From the NCBI GenBank assembly GCA_016926955.1, contig JAFGNN010000012.1, forward strand, positions 1 to 33,095: a stretch of DNA of 33,095 nt. Direction: 5' to 3'. A program made the translations under genes and the position numbers. This stretch comes from Spirochaetales bacterium (GTDB lineage Bacteria > Spirochaetota > Spirochaetia > Treponematales > UBA12059). Of the stretch, positions 17,001-24,792 are shown piece by piece; positions within the stretch are counted from its first letter, which is position 1, and the number at the start of each line of letters is the position of its first letter. The notes under the pieces are model-generated. The model saw nothing but the letters and a program-made list of their open reading frames with translations, made no database searches and was not told the DNA's origin.

Positions 17001-17232
17001 CTTCGCGCCCCTGCCGGACCGCGGCGGCAAGCACGAATTCGTGGTGCGTTGCGACTCGGGCACGGTCCGCACCCTGGGCGTCCTCGAGTCCGCCGTCTCC
17101 GCCGGCCACGGGAGCGCCGCTTCCGCCGCGCCCTCCGCCTGCGGCCCCGACGACCGCCTGGCCCTCGCCGCGGCCCGCATCTTCCGCGACTACGCCTGGC
17201 TGGCTCCGCCGGCCGAAGGGAGCTCCTCATGA
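14062..17232 (+). CDS. ygfK: YgfK-type multidomain iron-sulfur flavoprotein reductase
   Basis: 1056 residues from ATG 14062 (E. coli YgfK is about 1030). The order is: N-terminal TIM-barrel part resembling dihydroorotate/dihydropyrimidine dehydrogenase (about 1-420); a GltD-like part with cluster-binding cysteines (Cys461, Cys466, Cys470, then CDHVCQSAC); FAD site GIVGAGPGG (561-569); a second Rossmann site VVVAGGGNTAMDAA (about 692-705); and C-terminal ferredoxin motifs CLSCDEACMRCVEVCP (from 904) and CNECGNCETFCP (about 943). The architecture is close to dihydropyrimidine dehydrogenase, which fits reduction of a purine-derived ring. It was named a putative selenate reductase subunit in E. 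coli. The ATGA overlap on both sides shows tight operon coupling. The partner is probably the XdhD-like protein downstream (inference). Confidence 0.93.
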   Translation: MSAVMRTTSISELLSRMAGEWRSVRSIYGIPEETIRDADALARTSPGFDFFGTRVSLPVGPAAGPHSQIAPNIVASWLTGARVVELKTVQEMDRLEIEKPCIDALDEGRNTEWSTELSLDEARGEYRRAWLAIRVLEALRAPMDKPDPTAFVLSVGYTLAGVKGERVDGFIEKLRQPELDPEWERELEDAEREVSAPGFAFAFGAEAAARAALAVKALRANPAERPVHSAALSTMHGCLPEEIEAIARHLISVKKLPLAVKLNPTLLGYDRVREILDRTRWGKIVISREAFGKDLQFGRALELVGALGTAARDAGVGFGLKLSNTLAHENANTPLPGHEAYLSGRPLFPITTRLAAELAGALAVPPPFSFSAGVSALNAAACIQAGLGPLTTATELLKPGGYQRLTEIARAASGALAAAPARPDAKRLAALAEAALADPEYSGERKRGRASIRKPLPRFDCFVAPCVEACPARQDAPGYIRAGGAGRIAEAFDIVKDRNALPVITGVLCDHVCQSACSRVDYEGPVAIRASKLAVARAAARAGLDEIAREKVPLRTATRVGIVGAGPGGLACAEALASAGIMPIVYDRDGAPGGAVANLIPGFRIAREDIERDVKRIAALGVEFRFGEEPAGIADLRARGIGPVVLAVGAEKARELPLQGSGVSVVDALSFLKQAALGKAPALAPGAEKRVVVAGGGNTAMDAARAALRLPGKPSVTIVYRRTAAEMPADREELEAAIAEGVEFVELALPEAARPGTLVVRRMKLGEPDASGRRSPAASDETFELGCGLLVAAIGEAPDRELLEAWGVKVGKDGRPVLEADTLAADKDLYVVGDARRGPASIIAAVADGRRAAKAVIAALGALDPDYEHARKTPERAKLAARGKLLESLPADHPDFLAREAERCLSCDEACMRCVEVCPNRANIALDLGPGLGWQIVHVHALCNECGNCETFCPWEGAPFSDKLNLFDSEAALMATDRAGFAPLPDRGGKHEFVVRCDSGTVRTLGVLESAVSAGHGSAASAAPSACGPDDRLALAAARIFRDYAWLAPPAEGSSS

Positions 17233-18572
17233 CCGTCTTCGAACGCGTCCGCCTGGTCCGCTGGGACCCCGCGGCCGTCTCCGAGCCCATCGACCTGCTC
17301 GTGGGCGACGACGGCCGCATCGCGGCCGCCGGCCCCGGCCTCGCGGCCGCGCATCCCGAAGCCCGGAAAGGCGGCTCGGGCGGCCTCGTCTCGCCGGGCC
17401 TCGTGCTCGGCCACACCCACTTCTACTCCGCCCTGGCCCGCGGCCTGCGCGTGGACATCGCGCCGTCGAAGGATTTCGCCCAGCAGCTCGAGCACCTCTG
17501 GTGGCGCCTCGACCGGGCCCTCGACGACGTGACGACGCGCTGGTCCGGCGTGGCGGGGGCCATGGACGCCGCCGCCTGCGGCGTCACCACGGTCATCGAC
17601 CATCACGCCAGCCCCGAGTGGATCGACGGCTCGCTCTCGGTCCTGGCCGAGGGCATCGGCGAGGTCGGCGTGCGCTCGGTGCTCTGCTACGAGACCACCG
17701 ACCGCAACGGCCAGGCCGGCGCGAAGGCGGGCGTCCGCGAGAACGAGCGCTTCGCCGAGGAGGCGGACACGGCCCGCATGCCGCGCCTGCTCTCGGGCGG
17801 CGCCCCCCTCTTCGCGGCCATGATCGGCGCGCACGCGCCCTTCACCCTCGAGGACGGCACCCTCGACGCGCTCGGCGCCCTCTGCAAATCCAGCGGACGC
17901 CCCCTGCACGTCCACGTCGCGGAGGACAAGTACGACGCGGTGGAGTCGCGCGCGCGACGCGGCCTCGACCCCCTCGTCCGCCTCGACCGCCACGGTTGCG
18001 TCCCGAAGGACACGATCATCGCGCACGGCCTCTGGCTTTCCCCCGAGGAATTCGCGCTGCTCGAGGAGCGCGGCGCCATGCTGGCCCACAACGCGCGCTC
18101 CAACATGAACAACGCCGTGGGCTACCAGGCCGCGCTCCCCTCGCTCCGGAATTGGATGCTCGGCACCGACGGCATGGGCGCCGACGTGCTCGAGGAATTC
18201 AAGTTCGCGTTCTTCAAGCACAAGGACTCCGGCGGCCCCCTCTGGCCCGACGCCTACTTGAAGGCCCTCGGCCGCGCGGGGAATTTCGCCGCCCGCATGC
18301 TCGGCGTGGAAGCGCTCGAGCTCGTCCCCGGCGCGCCTGCGGACCTGGTGCACTGGGACTACCCCGCCCCGACCGCTCTCGGCGCCGACAACCTGGCCGG
18401 CCACCTGGCCTTCGGGCTCTCGAGCCGCCACGTGAAGTCCGTCATGGTCGGCGGCCGCTTCGTCATCGAAAACAAGGTTCCCGCCTACGACGCCGAGGCC
18501 CTCGCGGCCCGCTGCGCCGAGGCGGGCGACCGGCTCTGGAAACGAATGACCGACATGGAAAGGAAGGCATGA
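17229..18572 (+). CDS. ssnA: SsnA-type aminohydrolase of the purine/selenium locus
   Basis: 447 residues (E. coli SsnA about 442). It is a metal-dependent hydrolase of the cytosine/guanine-deaminase-like amidohydrolase group. The metal-binding pattern is complete: GHTHFYSAL (His62, His64), HVHVAED, AHGLWLSPEE, AHNARSNMNNAVG and GTDGMGADVLEEFKFAFFKHKD, the latter two being characteristic of SsnA. It is always found with ygfK and related genes, and recent work on gut bacteria (recalled, not checked) places it after the redox step in anaerobic urate catabolism. Start and stop overlap ygfK and ygeY respectively by four bases. The exact substrate is not visible in the sequence. Confidence 0.93.
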   Translation: MTVFERVRLVRWDPAAVSEPIDLLVGDDGRIAAAGPGLAAAHPEARKGGSGGLVSPGLVLGHTHFYSALARGLRVDIAPSKDFAQQLEHLWWRLDRALDDVTTRWSGVAGAMDAAACGVTTVIDHHASPEWIDGSLSVLAEGIGEVGVRSVLCYETTDRNGQAGAKAGVRENERFAEEADTARMPRLLSGGAPLFAAMIGAHAPFTLEDGTLDALGALCKSSGRPLHVHVAEDKYDAVESRARRGLDPLVRLDRHGCVPKDTIIAHGLWLSPEEFALLEERGAMLAHNARSNMNNAVGYQAALPSLRNWMLGTDGMGADVLEEFKFAFFKHKDSGGPLWPDAYLKALGRAGNFAARMLGVEALELVPGAPADLVHWDYPAPTALGADNLAGHLAFGLSSRHVKSVMVGGRFVIENKVPAYDAEALAARCAEAGDRLWKRMTDMERKA

Positions 18573-19783
18573 ACATGGATTACTCGAGCATCAAGGCCGC
18601 CGCGGCCAAGCACCGCGACTGGACCGCCCGCGCCCTCTCCGAGATGATCAAGGTCCCCGGCTTCTCGGGCACCGAAGGCCCCCGCGTCCAGCTGATCAAG
18701 AAGCTGGCCGAGGAAGCGGGCATGGAGGACATCCGCATCGACGCGCTCGGCTCGCTGCTCGGCCGCGTGGGGACGGGCCCGAAGAAGCTCGTCTTCGACG
18801 CCCACATCGACACCGTCGGCGTCGGCGACCCGGCGGCCTGGAAGACCCCGCCGCATTCCGGCCTCATCGAAGACGGCCTCGTGAAGGGCCGCGGCGCCTC
18901 CGACCAGCTCGGCGGCGCGGCCTCGATGCTCGCCGCGGCGCGCATCCTTAAAGAGTCAGGCTACTCGGGCGAGTACACGGTCTGGTTCGCTTTTACCGTC
19001 ATGGAGGAGGACTGCGACGGCCTCTGCTGGAAGCACCTGATCGAGGAGGACAAGTTCGTCCCCGACTTCTTCGTCTCCACCGAGCCCACGAGCTGCCGCC
19101 TCTACCGCGGCCACCGCGGCCGGATGGAGATCCAGATCGAGATCCGCGGCGTCTCCTGCCACGGCTCCGCGCCCGAGCGCGGCGACTCCGCCGCGTACAA
19201 GGCCGCCCGCGCGGCGCTGGCCATCGAGAAGCTCAACGAGCGCCTCCTGCCCGACGACGACAAGTTCCTCGGCAAGGGCACCATCACGGTCAGCCAGATC
19301 AAGGTCCAGGGCCCGAGCCAGTGCGCGGTGCCCGACCAGGCCATGCTCTACTGCGACAGGCGCCTGACCTGGGGCGAGGACGACAAGCTCGCCATCGGCC
19401 AGGTGGAAGACGCCCTCCGCGAGGCCGGCGTCGACAATTTCAAGGTCTTCATGCCCGAGTACGCCGCGCCCGCCTACACCGGCAAGGTCTACAGGCAGGA
19501 GCTGTACTTCCCCACCTGGAAGTTCCCGATGGAGCATCCCCTTGTGAAGGGCGGCGTGGCCGCGCACTCAAGTCTGTTCGGAAAGGCGCCCACGGTGGAC
19601 AAGTGGACCTTCTCGACGAACGGCGTCGCGGTGGCGGGCAGGCACGGCATCCCTTCCATCGGCTTCGGCCCCGGCGACGAGAACCAGGCCCACGCCCCGA
19701 ACGAGATCAACCGGATCGACGACCTCGAGATCTGCGCCGCCTTCTACGCGGCCCTGCCCCTCGGGCTCGAAGCGACGAAGTGA
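18569..19783 (+). CDS. ygeY: YgeY-type M20 metallohydrolase
   Basis: 404 residues, matching E. coli YgeY (about 403). M20/ArgE/DapE superfamily: a co-catalytic metal hydrolase of amide bonds. Metal and catalytic residues seen: DAHIDTVG (His79, Asp81), GASDQLGG (Asp112), MEEDCDG (Glu146-Glu147 region), STEPT, and a late LVKGGVAAHSSLFGK segment. The family is described as linked to selenium metabolism because it travels with ygfK, ssnA and xdhD. The likely role here is cleaving an acyclic ureido or amide intermediate left by ring opening, upstream of YgeW. The ATG overlaps the ssnA stop; the next gene is 98 bases downstream, the longest gap inside the run. A 9-base tandem duplication straddles the stop codon. 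Confidence 0.92.
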   Translation: MNMDYSSIKAAAAKHRDWTARALSEMIKVPGFSGTEGPRVQLIKKLAEEAGMEDIRIDALGSLLGRVGTGPKKLVFDAHIDTVGVGDPAAWKTPPHSGLIEDGLVKGRGASDQLGGAASMLAAARILKESGYSGEYTVWFAFTVMEEDCDGLCWKHLIEEDKFVPDFFVSTEPTSCRLYRGHRGRMEIQIEIRGVSCHGSAPERGDSAAYKAARAALAIEKLNERLLPDDDKFLGKGTITVSQIKVQGPSQCAVPDQAMLYCDRRLTWGEDDKLAIGQVEDALREAGVDNFKVFMPEYAAPAYTGKVYRQELYFPTWKFPMEHPLVKGGVAAHSSLFGKAPTVDKWTFSTNGVAVAGRHGIPSIGFGPGDENQAHAPNEINRIDDLEICAAFYAALPLGLEATK

Positions 19784-19881
19784 CGAAGTGACGATACCGC
19801 GGCGGCGCCGGGCCGGTCCCGTCGTCCGCGGCGATCCCGGACGCCGCTCCGACTCGGGGCGGCATCCGGAAAGAAGGCGAG

Positions 19882-21081
19882 ATGAATCCGACGAAATGGG
19901 TCTACGCGTGCTCCTCCTGCGGCAAGCTCTTCCCGCTCGAAAAAGGCCGCTACCTCTGTCCCGAGTGCGGCCCGAAATCGATACCGGCTCGGCCTCTCGA
20001 GGGCATCCTCGAGGCCGTGTGGGAAGGCGAAGCGCCGACCGGGCGCGTGCCGCTCCCGGTCGAGGCCAAATGGTTCCCGCCGCTCGCGGTCGGGAACACG
20101 CCGCTCCGCGCCGCCCCGCGCCTCGCCGCCGAGCTCGGCGTTCCCGCGCTGTACCTGAAGGACGACGGCGCCGAGCCCTCGGGATCCTTCAAGGACCGCG
20201 CGAGCGCCCTCGTGGCGGCCTTCGCCAGGCGCGAAGGCATCGGCGAGATCGTCCTTGCCAGCACCGGCAACGCCGCGAGCTCCATGTCCTGCATGGGCGC
20301 CGCCGCCGGCCTCGCGGTGACGGTCTTCGTGCCCGCGAAAGCCCCGGTCGCCAAGCGCGTCCAGGTGCTGCAGTACGGCGCGACCATGATTCCCGTCGAC
20401 GGCAGCTACGACCTCGCGTATGAAAAGAGCCTCGAGTACTCGCTCGACCCCGTCCGGGCCCCGCGCGTCATGTCGCGCAACACCGCCTACAACCCGCTTA
20501 CCATCGAAGGGAAGAAGACCGTCGCCTTCGAGCTCCTCGAGGAGCTCGAGCTGGCCGAGTCCTTCGGCGCCGGGAAGAAGGCGGCTGGCGCCCGGCTCCA
20601 CGTCTTCGTGCCCACGGGCGACGGCGCCATACTCTGCGGCGTCTACAAGGGCTTCGAGGACCTCGTGCGCCTCGGGCGCCTCGACCGCGTGCCGACCATC
20701 TGGGCGTGCCAGGCGGACGGCTCGTCCGCCATCTTCCGCGCCCTCCGCGACGGCGGTTTCGGGGAAAGCGTGCCCTCCGACACGGTGGCCGACTCGATCG
20801 CGGTGGACGCGCCGCGGGCGGGCATCCTGGCCCTCAAGAAGCTGCAGCACCACGCGGGCCGCGCCCTCGCGCTTCCCGACTCCGAGATACTCGCGGCGCA
20901 GCGCCTCGCGTCCTCGCGCGCGGGCGTTTTCATGGAACCCTCCAGCGCGGCCGCCATGGCCGCCTTTATCCGCGTCGCCAAGGACCTTCCGCCCGACGCC
21001 CTGCCCGTGGTGCTCGCCACGGGTTCGGGGCTCAAGGACGTGAGGTCCGCGGCGCGCGCCGTCGGCCTTGGCGCCGATTGA
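19882..21081 (+). CDS. Threonine-synthase-like PLP enzyme with N-terminal zinc-ribbon cysteines
   Basis: 399 residues; AAAGAAGGCGAG precedes ATG 19882. It is a fold-type-II PLP enzyme of the threonine synthase/threonine dehydratase group. The N-terminus carries two CxxC pairs (Cys10/Cys13, Cys26/Cys29) that look like a small zinc ribbon. The Schiff-base lysine is Lys104 in SGSFKDR, the substrate-loop motif is ASTGNAASS (about 127-134), and a PLP phosphate-binding loop is likely near VPTGDGAILCG. True threonine synthase makes threonine from phosphohomoserine, but the gene sits inside a purine-degradation run with no thrA/thrB neighbours. A beta-elimination or ammonia-lyase role on a diaminopropionate-like intermediate, replacing YgeX, is a contextual inference. 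Confidence 0.8.
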   Translation: MNPTKWVYACSSCGKLFPLEKGRYLCPECGPKSIPARPLEGILEAVWEGEAPTGRVPLPVEAKWFPPLAVGNTPLRAAPRLAAELGVPALYLKDDGAEPSGSFKDRASALVAAFARREGIGEIVLASTGNAASSMSCMGAAAGLAVTVFVPAKAPVAKRVQVLQYGATMIPVDGSYDLAYEKSLEYSLDPVRAPRVMSRNTAYNPLTIEGKKTVAFELLEELELAESFGAGKKAAGARLHVFVPTGDGAILCGVYKGFEDLVRLGRLDRVPTIWACQADGSSAIFRALRDGGFGESVPSDTVADSIAVDAPRAGILALKKLQHHAGRALALPDSEILAAQRLASSRAGVFMEPSSAAAMAAFIRVAKDLPPDALPVVLATGSGLKDVRSAARAVGLGAD

Positions 21082-21116
21082 CCCTTCATCACCGACACCG
21101 CACAAGGAGCACCGAC

Positions 21117-22577
21117 ATGATCGACCTGAAAACCGGCGACAAGGCCACCCGCGCGAAGAACATCCAGCGCTGCAAGGACAAGGGCATCCTCCTTCCCACC
21201 TTCGCCCAGATGCGCGACCCCGAGACCATCCCGCAGAAAATCAAGGACGAGCTTTCGGGCATCGGCCTCTGGGACGTGCACAGCCGCAACCTCTTCCGCG
21301 TCACCTGGAAGAACGAGCCCGTCGAGAAGGGCGGCGCCTACGGCCCGGTCAACTACTTCGAGCTGCCCCGCGAGCTGACCGGCACCAAGGCGCGCATCGG
21401 CGCCATCGTCGGCAAGTGGTTCCCCACCGGCGCGCACAAGGTCGGGGCCGCCTATTCCTGCCTGGTGCCCGAGCTCGTCACCGGCCGCTTCGACCCGACC
21501 GCGAAGAAGGCCGTCTGGCCCTCCACCGGCAACTACTGCCGCGGCGGCGCCTACATCTCGCGCCTGCTCTCCTGCCCCTCGGTGGCCATCCTGCCGGCCG
21601 AGATGTCGAAGGAGCGCTTCGAGTGGCTCAAGACCATGGCCGAAGAGGTCATCGCCACGCCCGGCTGCGAGTCGAACGTCCGCGAGATCTTCGAGAAATG
21701 CATCGAGATCGAGGCCACCCGGCCCGACGCCGTCATCTTCAACCAGTTCGACCAGCTGCCGAACCACCTCTGGCACTACTCGGTCACCGGCCCCGCCATG
21801 GAGGACGCCTTCGAGGCCATGAAGCGCGGCGACGAGCGCCTGGCCCTGACCATGTTCAGCTCCGGCTCCGCGGGCACCCTCGGCGCGGGCACCTACCTCA
21901 AGGAGCGGCACTTCGGCACCCGCGTGGGCGTCGGCGAGGCCCTGCAGTGCCCGACCATCCTCGAGAACGGCTTCGGCGGCCACCGCATCGAGGGCATCGG
22001 CGACAAGCACATCCCCTGGATCCACAACCTCCGCGACACCGACGCGGCCGTCGGCGTGGACGACGAGATAGCCATCCGCCTGCTCCGCCTCTTCAACGAG
22101 CCCGCCGGCCGCGCCGTCCTGGTCGAGGCGGGCGTCCCGTCGGAAGCCGTCTCGAAGCTCGACCTGCTCGGCATCTCGGGCATCGGTAACCTGGTGGCCA
22201 CCATCAAGGCGGCCAAGTACTACGAGCTCGGCGAGGACGAGATCGCGCTGACGGTGTTCACCGACAGTCTCCAGCTCTACGGCTCGCGCCTGCACGAGCT
22301 GGCCGCCGAGCGCGGCGCCTATGACCGCCGCCAGGCCGACCGCGACCTCGACATGCTGCGCAACCTCTCGGTCGACTACGTGCTGGACATGAACCACGTC
22401 GACCGCCGCCGCGTCCACCAGCTCAAGTACTACACCTGGATCGAACAGCTCGGTAAGGGTCTCGACGAGCTCAACGCGCAGTGGACCGACCACCGCGCCT
22501 ACTGGGGCGGCCTCCACGCCCAGGTCGGGGAGATCGACCGCATGATCGAGGAGTTCAACGAGGAGGTGCGCGGGTGA
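21117..22577 (+). CDS. Fold-type-II PLP enzyme of unassigned reaction
   Basis: 486 residues; AAGGAG at 21104-21109 supports ATG 21117. It resembles cysteine-synthase/diaminopropionate-ammonia-lyase-like fold-type-II PLP proteins but is longer than either, with N- and C-terminal extensions. The probable PLP lysine is Lys108 in PTGAHKVGAAY. STGNYCRGG (136-144) matches the substrate-carboxylate loop, and FSSGSAGTLGAGTYLKE (about 247-263) matches the Gly-rich phosphate-binding loop. The last 100 residues are helical and charged (DRRQADRDLDMLRNL and onward). It is not a clear match to E. coli YgeX by eye, although it sits where YgeX would be expected. Its stop is read through by the next start (GTGA), so it is coupled to the 8-oxoguanine deaminase. 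Confidence 0.78.
   Translation: MIDLKTGDKATRAKNIQRCKDKGILLPTFAQMRDPETIPQKIKDELSGIGLWDVHSRNLFRVTWKNEPVEKGGAYGPVNYFELPRELTGTKARIGAIVGKWFPTGAHKVGAAYSCLVPELVTGRFDPTAKKAVWPSTGNYCRGGAYISRLLSCPSVAILPAEMSKERFEWLKTMAEEVIATPGCESNVREIFEKCIEIEATRPDAVIFNQFDQLPNHLWHYSVTGPAMEDAFEAMKRGDERLALTMFSSGSAGTLGAGTYLKERHFGTRVGVGEALQCPTILENGFGGHRIEGIGDKHIPWIHNLRDTDAAVGVDDEIAIRLLRLFNEPAGRAVLVEAGVPSEAVSKLDLLGISGIGNLVATIKAAKYYELGEDEIALTVFTDSLQLYGSRLHELAAERGAYDRRQADRDLDMLRNLSVDYVLDMNHVDRRRVHQLKYYTWIEQLGKGLDELNAQWTDHRAYWGGLHAQVGEIDRMIEEFNEEVRG
22561..22567 (+). promoter_or_regulatory. RBS deciding the GTG start of the 8-oxoguanine deaminase
   Basis: AGGAGGT inside the end of the preceding gene, 6 bases before GTG 22574. 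The open frame extends further upstream, but only into the preceding gene. Confidence 0.75.
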
Positions 22578-23974
22578 TCCTGCTCAAGGACTGCTTCCGG
22601 GTGATCCGCCCCCGCCACGGCGCGGGGGCGGCGGCGGGCTCCCTCGAGGACGACCTGGCCGGGGTGGACATCCTCATAGAAGGAAACCGCATCGCGAAGA
22701 TCGCCAGGGGCATCGTGCCGCCCGCGGGCTGCGAAGTCGTGGACGCCTCGCGCCACGTCGTGATGCCGGGCCTCGTCAACACCCACCACCACTTCTACCA
22801 GACCCTGACGCGGAACGTCCCCGCCGTGCAGGACGCCAAGCTCTTCAAGTGGCTCGTCTACCTCTACGAGGTCTGGAAGGGGGTCGACGAGGAGGCGGTG
22901 TACTGGTCGAGCATGCTCGCGCTCGCGGAGCTCGCGAAGACCGGCTGCACCCTCTCGACCGACCACCACTACCTCTACCCGCAAGGCTTCAGGGACGACC
23001 TGCCGGGGCTCCAGTTCAAGGCGGCCTCGGAGCTCGGGCTCCGCTTCGCGCCGACGCGCGGCTCCATGTCGCGCTCGAAGAAGGACGGCGGCCTGCCGCC
23101 CGACTCCGTGGTGCAGGACGAGGACACCATCCTCGCCGAGAGCGAGGAAGCCCTCCGGAAGTACCACGACGCCGCGCCCGACGCCATGCGGAAGCTCGCG
23201 CTCGCGCCCTGCTCGCCCTTCTCGGTCTCCGAGAAAAGCATGAAGGACGCCGCGGCCCTGGCGCGGAAATACGGCGCCCGGCTCCACACCCACCTGGCGG
23301 AGACCCTCGACGAGGACCGCTTCTGCGTCGAGATGTACGGCCGCCGCCCCCTGCGCGTCATGCAGGACTGCGACTTCGTCGGGCCTGACGTCTGGTACGC
23401 GCACGGGATACACTTCAATGACGAGGAAATGAAAATCCTCGCGGAGACGAAGACCGGCGTCGCCCACTGCCCCTCCTCGAACATGCGCCTCGGCTCCGGC
23501 ATCTGCCGGGTGCGCGAGATGCTCGACCTCGGGGTGCCCGTGGGACTCGCGGTCGACGGTTCGGCCTCGAACGACGCCTCGGACATGCTCGGCGAGGCGA
23601 GGCAGGCCCTGCTCCTCCAGCGCGTGCGCTACGGCTCTGCCGGCATCACCGCGCGCGAGGTGCTGGGACTGGCGACGGAAGGCGGCGCCCGCATCCTGGG
23701 CTACGACCAGGCCGGGCGCATGGAAGAAGGCGCGCTGGCGGACATCGCGCTCTTCGACGTGATGAAAATGGAGTACGCGGGCGCCCTCTCGGACCCCGCG
23801 GCGGCTTTGCTCTTCTCGGGCTACGACCACGGCGTCGACCATCTGGTCGTCGACGGGAAATTCGTGGTGCGGAACCGGAAGCTCGTCGGCGCCGACGAGG
23901 ACAGGATCCGCGACGAGGCGAACAAGGCCGCGAAGCGCCTTCTTTCGAAGGCGGGAGTGAGGGCCGAATGGTAA
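22574..23974 (+). CDS. 8-oxoguanine deaminase
   Basis: 466 residues from GTG 22574. It converts 8-oxoguanine to urate plus ammonia. By eye it follows characterised 8-oxoguanine deaminases (Pseudomonas Pa0142 type) closely: GLVNTHHHFYQTLTR (metal ligands in His71-His73), a WSSMLALAELAKTGCT segment, RGSMSRSKKDGGLPPDSVV, LAPCSPFSVS, LHTHLAET, VAHCPSSNMRLGSGI and VDGSASNDASDML. The RGSMS...GGLPPDSVV segment is what separates it from plain guanine or cytosine deaminases. Isocytosine or guanine may be side substrates. It feeds urate directly into the same pathway as XdhAB. It is coupled on both sides (GTGA overlap upstream; 7-base overlap with the FAD-subunit gene downstream). Confidence 0.87.
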   Translation: MILLKDCFRVIRPRHGAGAAAGSLEDDLAGVDILIEGNRIAKIARGIVPPAGCEVVDASRHVVMPGLVNTHHHFYQTLTRNVPAVQDAKLFKWLVYLYEVWKGVDEEAVYWSSMLALAELAKTGCTLSTDHHYLYPQGFRDDLPGLQFKAASELGLRFAPTRGSMSRSKKDGGLPPDSVVQDEDTILAESEEALRKYHDAAPDAMRKLALAPCSPFSVSEKSMKDAAALARKYGARLHTHLAETLDEDRFCVEMYGRRPLRVMQDCDFVGPDVWYAHGIHFNDEEMKILAETKTGVAHCPSSNMRLGSGICRVREMLDLGVPVGLAVDGSASNDASDMLGEARQALLLQRVRYGSAGITAREVLGLATEGGARILGYDQAGRMEEGALADIALFDVMKMEYAGALSDPAAALLFSGYDHGVDHLVVDGKFVVRNRKLVGADEDRIRDEANKAAKRLLSKAGVRAEW

Positions 23975-24792
23975 GCGAGTACCTGAAACCGAAAACCCTC
24001 GACGAAGCGCTCTCCGCGCTCGCCGACGCCGCTTCAGTCGCCCTGGCGGGGGGCACTTGGCTCCTCGTCGGCGAGGAACACGGCATCCGGCCCGATCTGG
24101 GCCGCGTCGTCGACGTCGGCGAGCTCGTAAGCGCGCTCGTCGAGCGGAAGGACGGAATCGCGCGCATCGGCGCCGGCGCCACCTTCCAGGCCATCGCCGA
24201 CTCGCCTTCCCTGCCCGACAGCGTCCGGCGCGCGGCGCTCTCCATGGCCAACCGCAACACGCGGAACCGCGCCACGCTCGGGGGCAACCTGGGGGCGGAC
24301 AAGTCCTGCGCCAGCCTCGTGCCCGTCCTGCTCGCACTCGACGCGAGCGTGGAGTACGCGGTACGCAGCGCGGACGGCAAAGCCGTAACCAAGACGGCGC
24401 CGCTCGCCGCCTGGCTCGACGCCAAGGAAGGCCTCGTCCTGGCCGTCGCCTTCGCGACGCCCCCGGGGCTCAAGTCCGCGTCGGGTCGCGCCAGCCGCAC
24501 CGCCTGCGACGTGGCCACCGCCACGGTGGGCGTGGCCTACCGCCTCGAGGGCGGCGCCGTCATGGCGCTGAAGATCGCCATGGGCGGCTTCGGCCCCCAC
24601 GCGCGGCGCATGCCGAAGCTGGAAGCCCTGTTCGAGGGCAAGGCCCTGCCGTCCAAGGCCGAGGTCGAGAAAGCCGTCGAGCCCCTGCTCGGCGCGATTT
24701 CCGACCAGCGCGGCTCGGCGGACTACAAGCGGCGGCGCGGGGCGGTCATCCTCGCGGACGCCCTCGCGGGCGCGACGGAGGTCACGGCATGA
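23968..24792 (+). CDS. ygfM: YgfM-type FAD-binding subunit of a molybdenum hydroxylase
   Basis: 274 residues (E. coli YgfM about 259). FAD-binding domain of the molybdopterin-dehydrogenase type: AGGTWLLVG at about 27-35 contacts the FAD pyrophosphate and ATLGGNLGADKSCASL (about 97-112) is the second FAD motif. A CO-dehydrogenase-flavoprotein C-terminal fold follows (AMGGFGPHARRM, ending in SDQRGSADYKRRRG). It probably pairs with the XdhD-like protein encoded next, which lacks its own FAD domain, passing electrons to a cytoplasmic acceptor. ATG 23968 lies within the end of the deaminase gene, and the stop overlaps the xdhD start (ATGA). Confidence 0.9.
   Translation: MVSEYLKPKTLDEALSALADAASVALAGGTWLLVGEEHGIRPDLGRVVDVGELVSALVERKDGIARIGAGATFQAIADSPSLPDSVRRAALSMANRNTRNRATLGGNLGADKSCASLVPVLLALDASVEYAVRSADGKAVTKTAPLAAWLDAKEGLVLAVAFATPPGLKSASGRASRTACDVATATVGVAYRLEGGAVMALKIAMGGFGPHARRMPKLEALFEGKALPSKAEVEKAVEPLLGAISDQRGSADYKRRRGAVILADALAGATEVTA

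Noticed and set aside
16898-18568. In-frame extension upstream of ygeY giving a 961-residue frame
   Set aside because: It is an out-of-frame reading of ygfK and ssnA; YgeY of the correct length starts at 18569.
19773-19791. Tandem 9-base duplication (CGAAGTGA units) at the ygeY stop codon
   Set aside because: Only two units and no structure; probably a slippage event that merely repeats the stop region.
19882-21081. Calling this gene thrC (biosynthetic threonine synthase)
   Set aside because: Motifs fit the superfamily, but the setting is purine catabolism without other threonine genes, so the symbol would overstate what the sequence shows.
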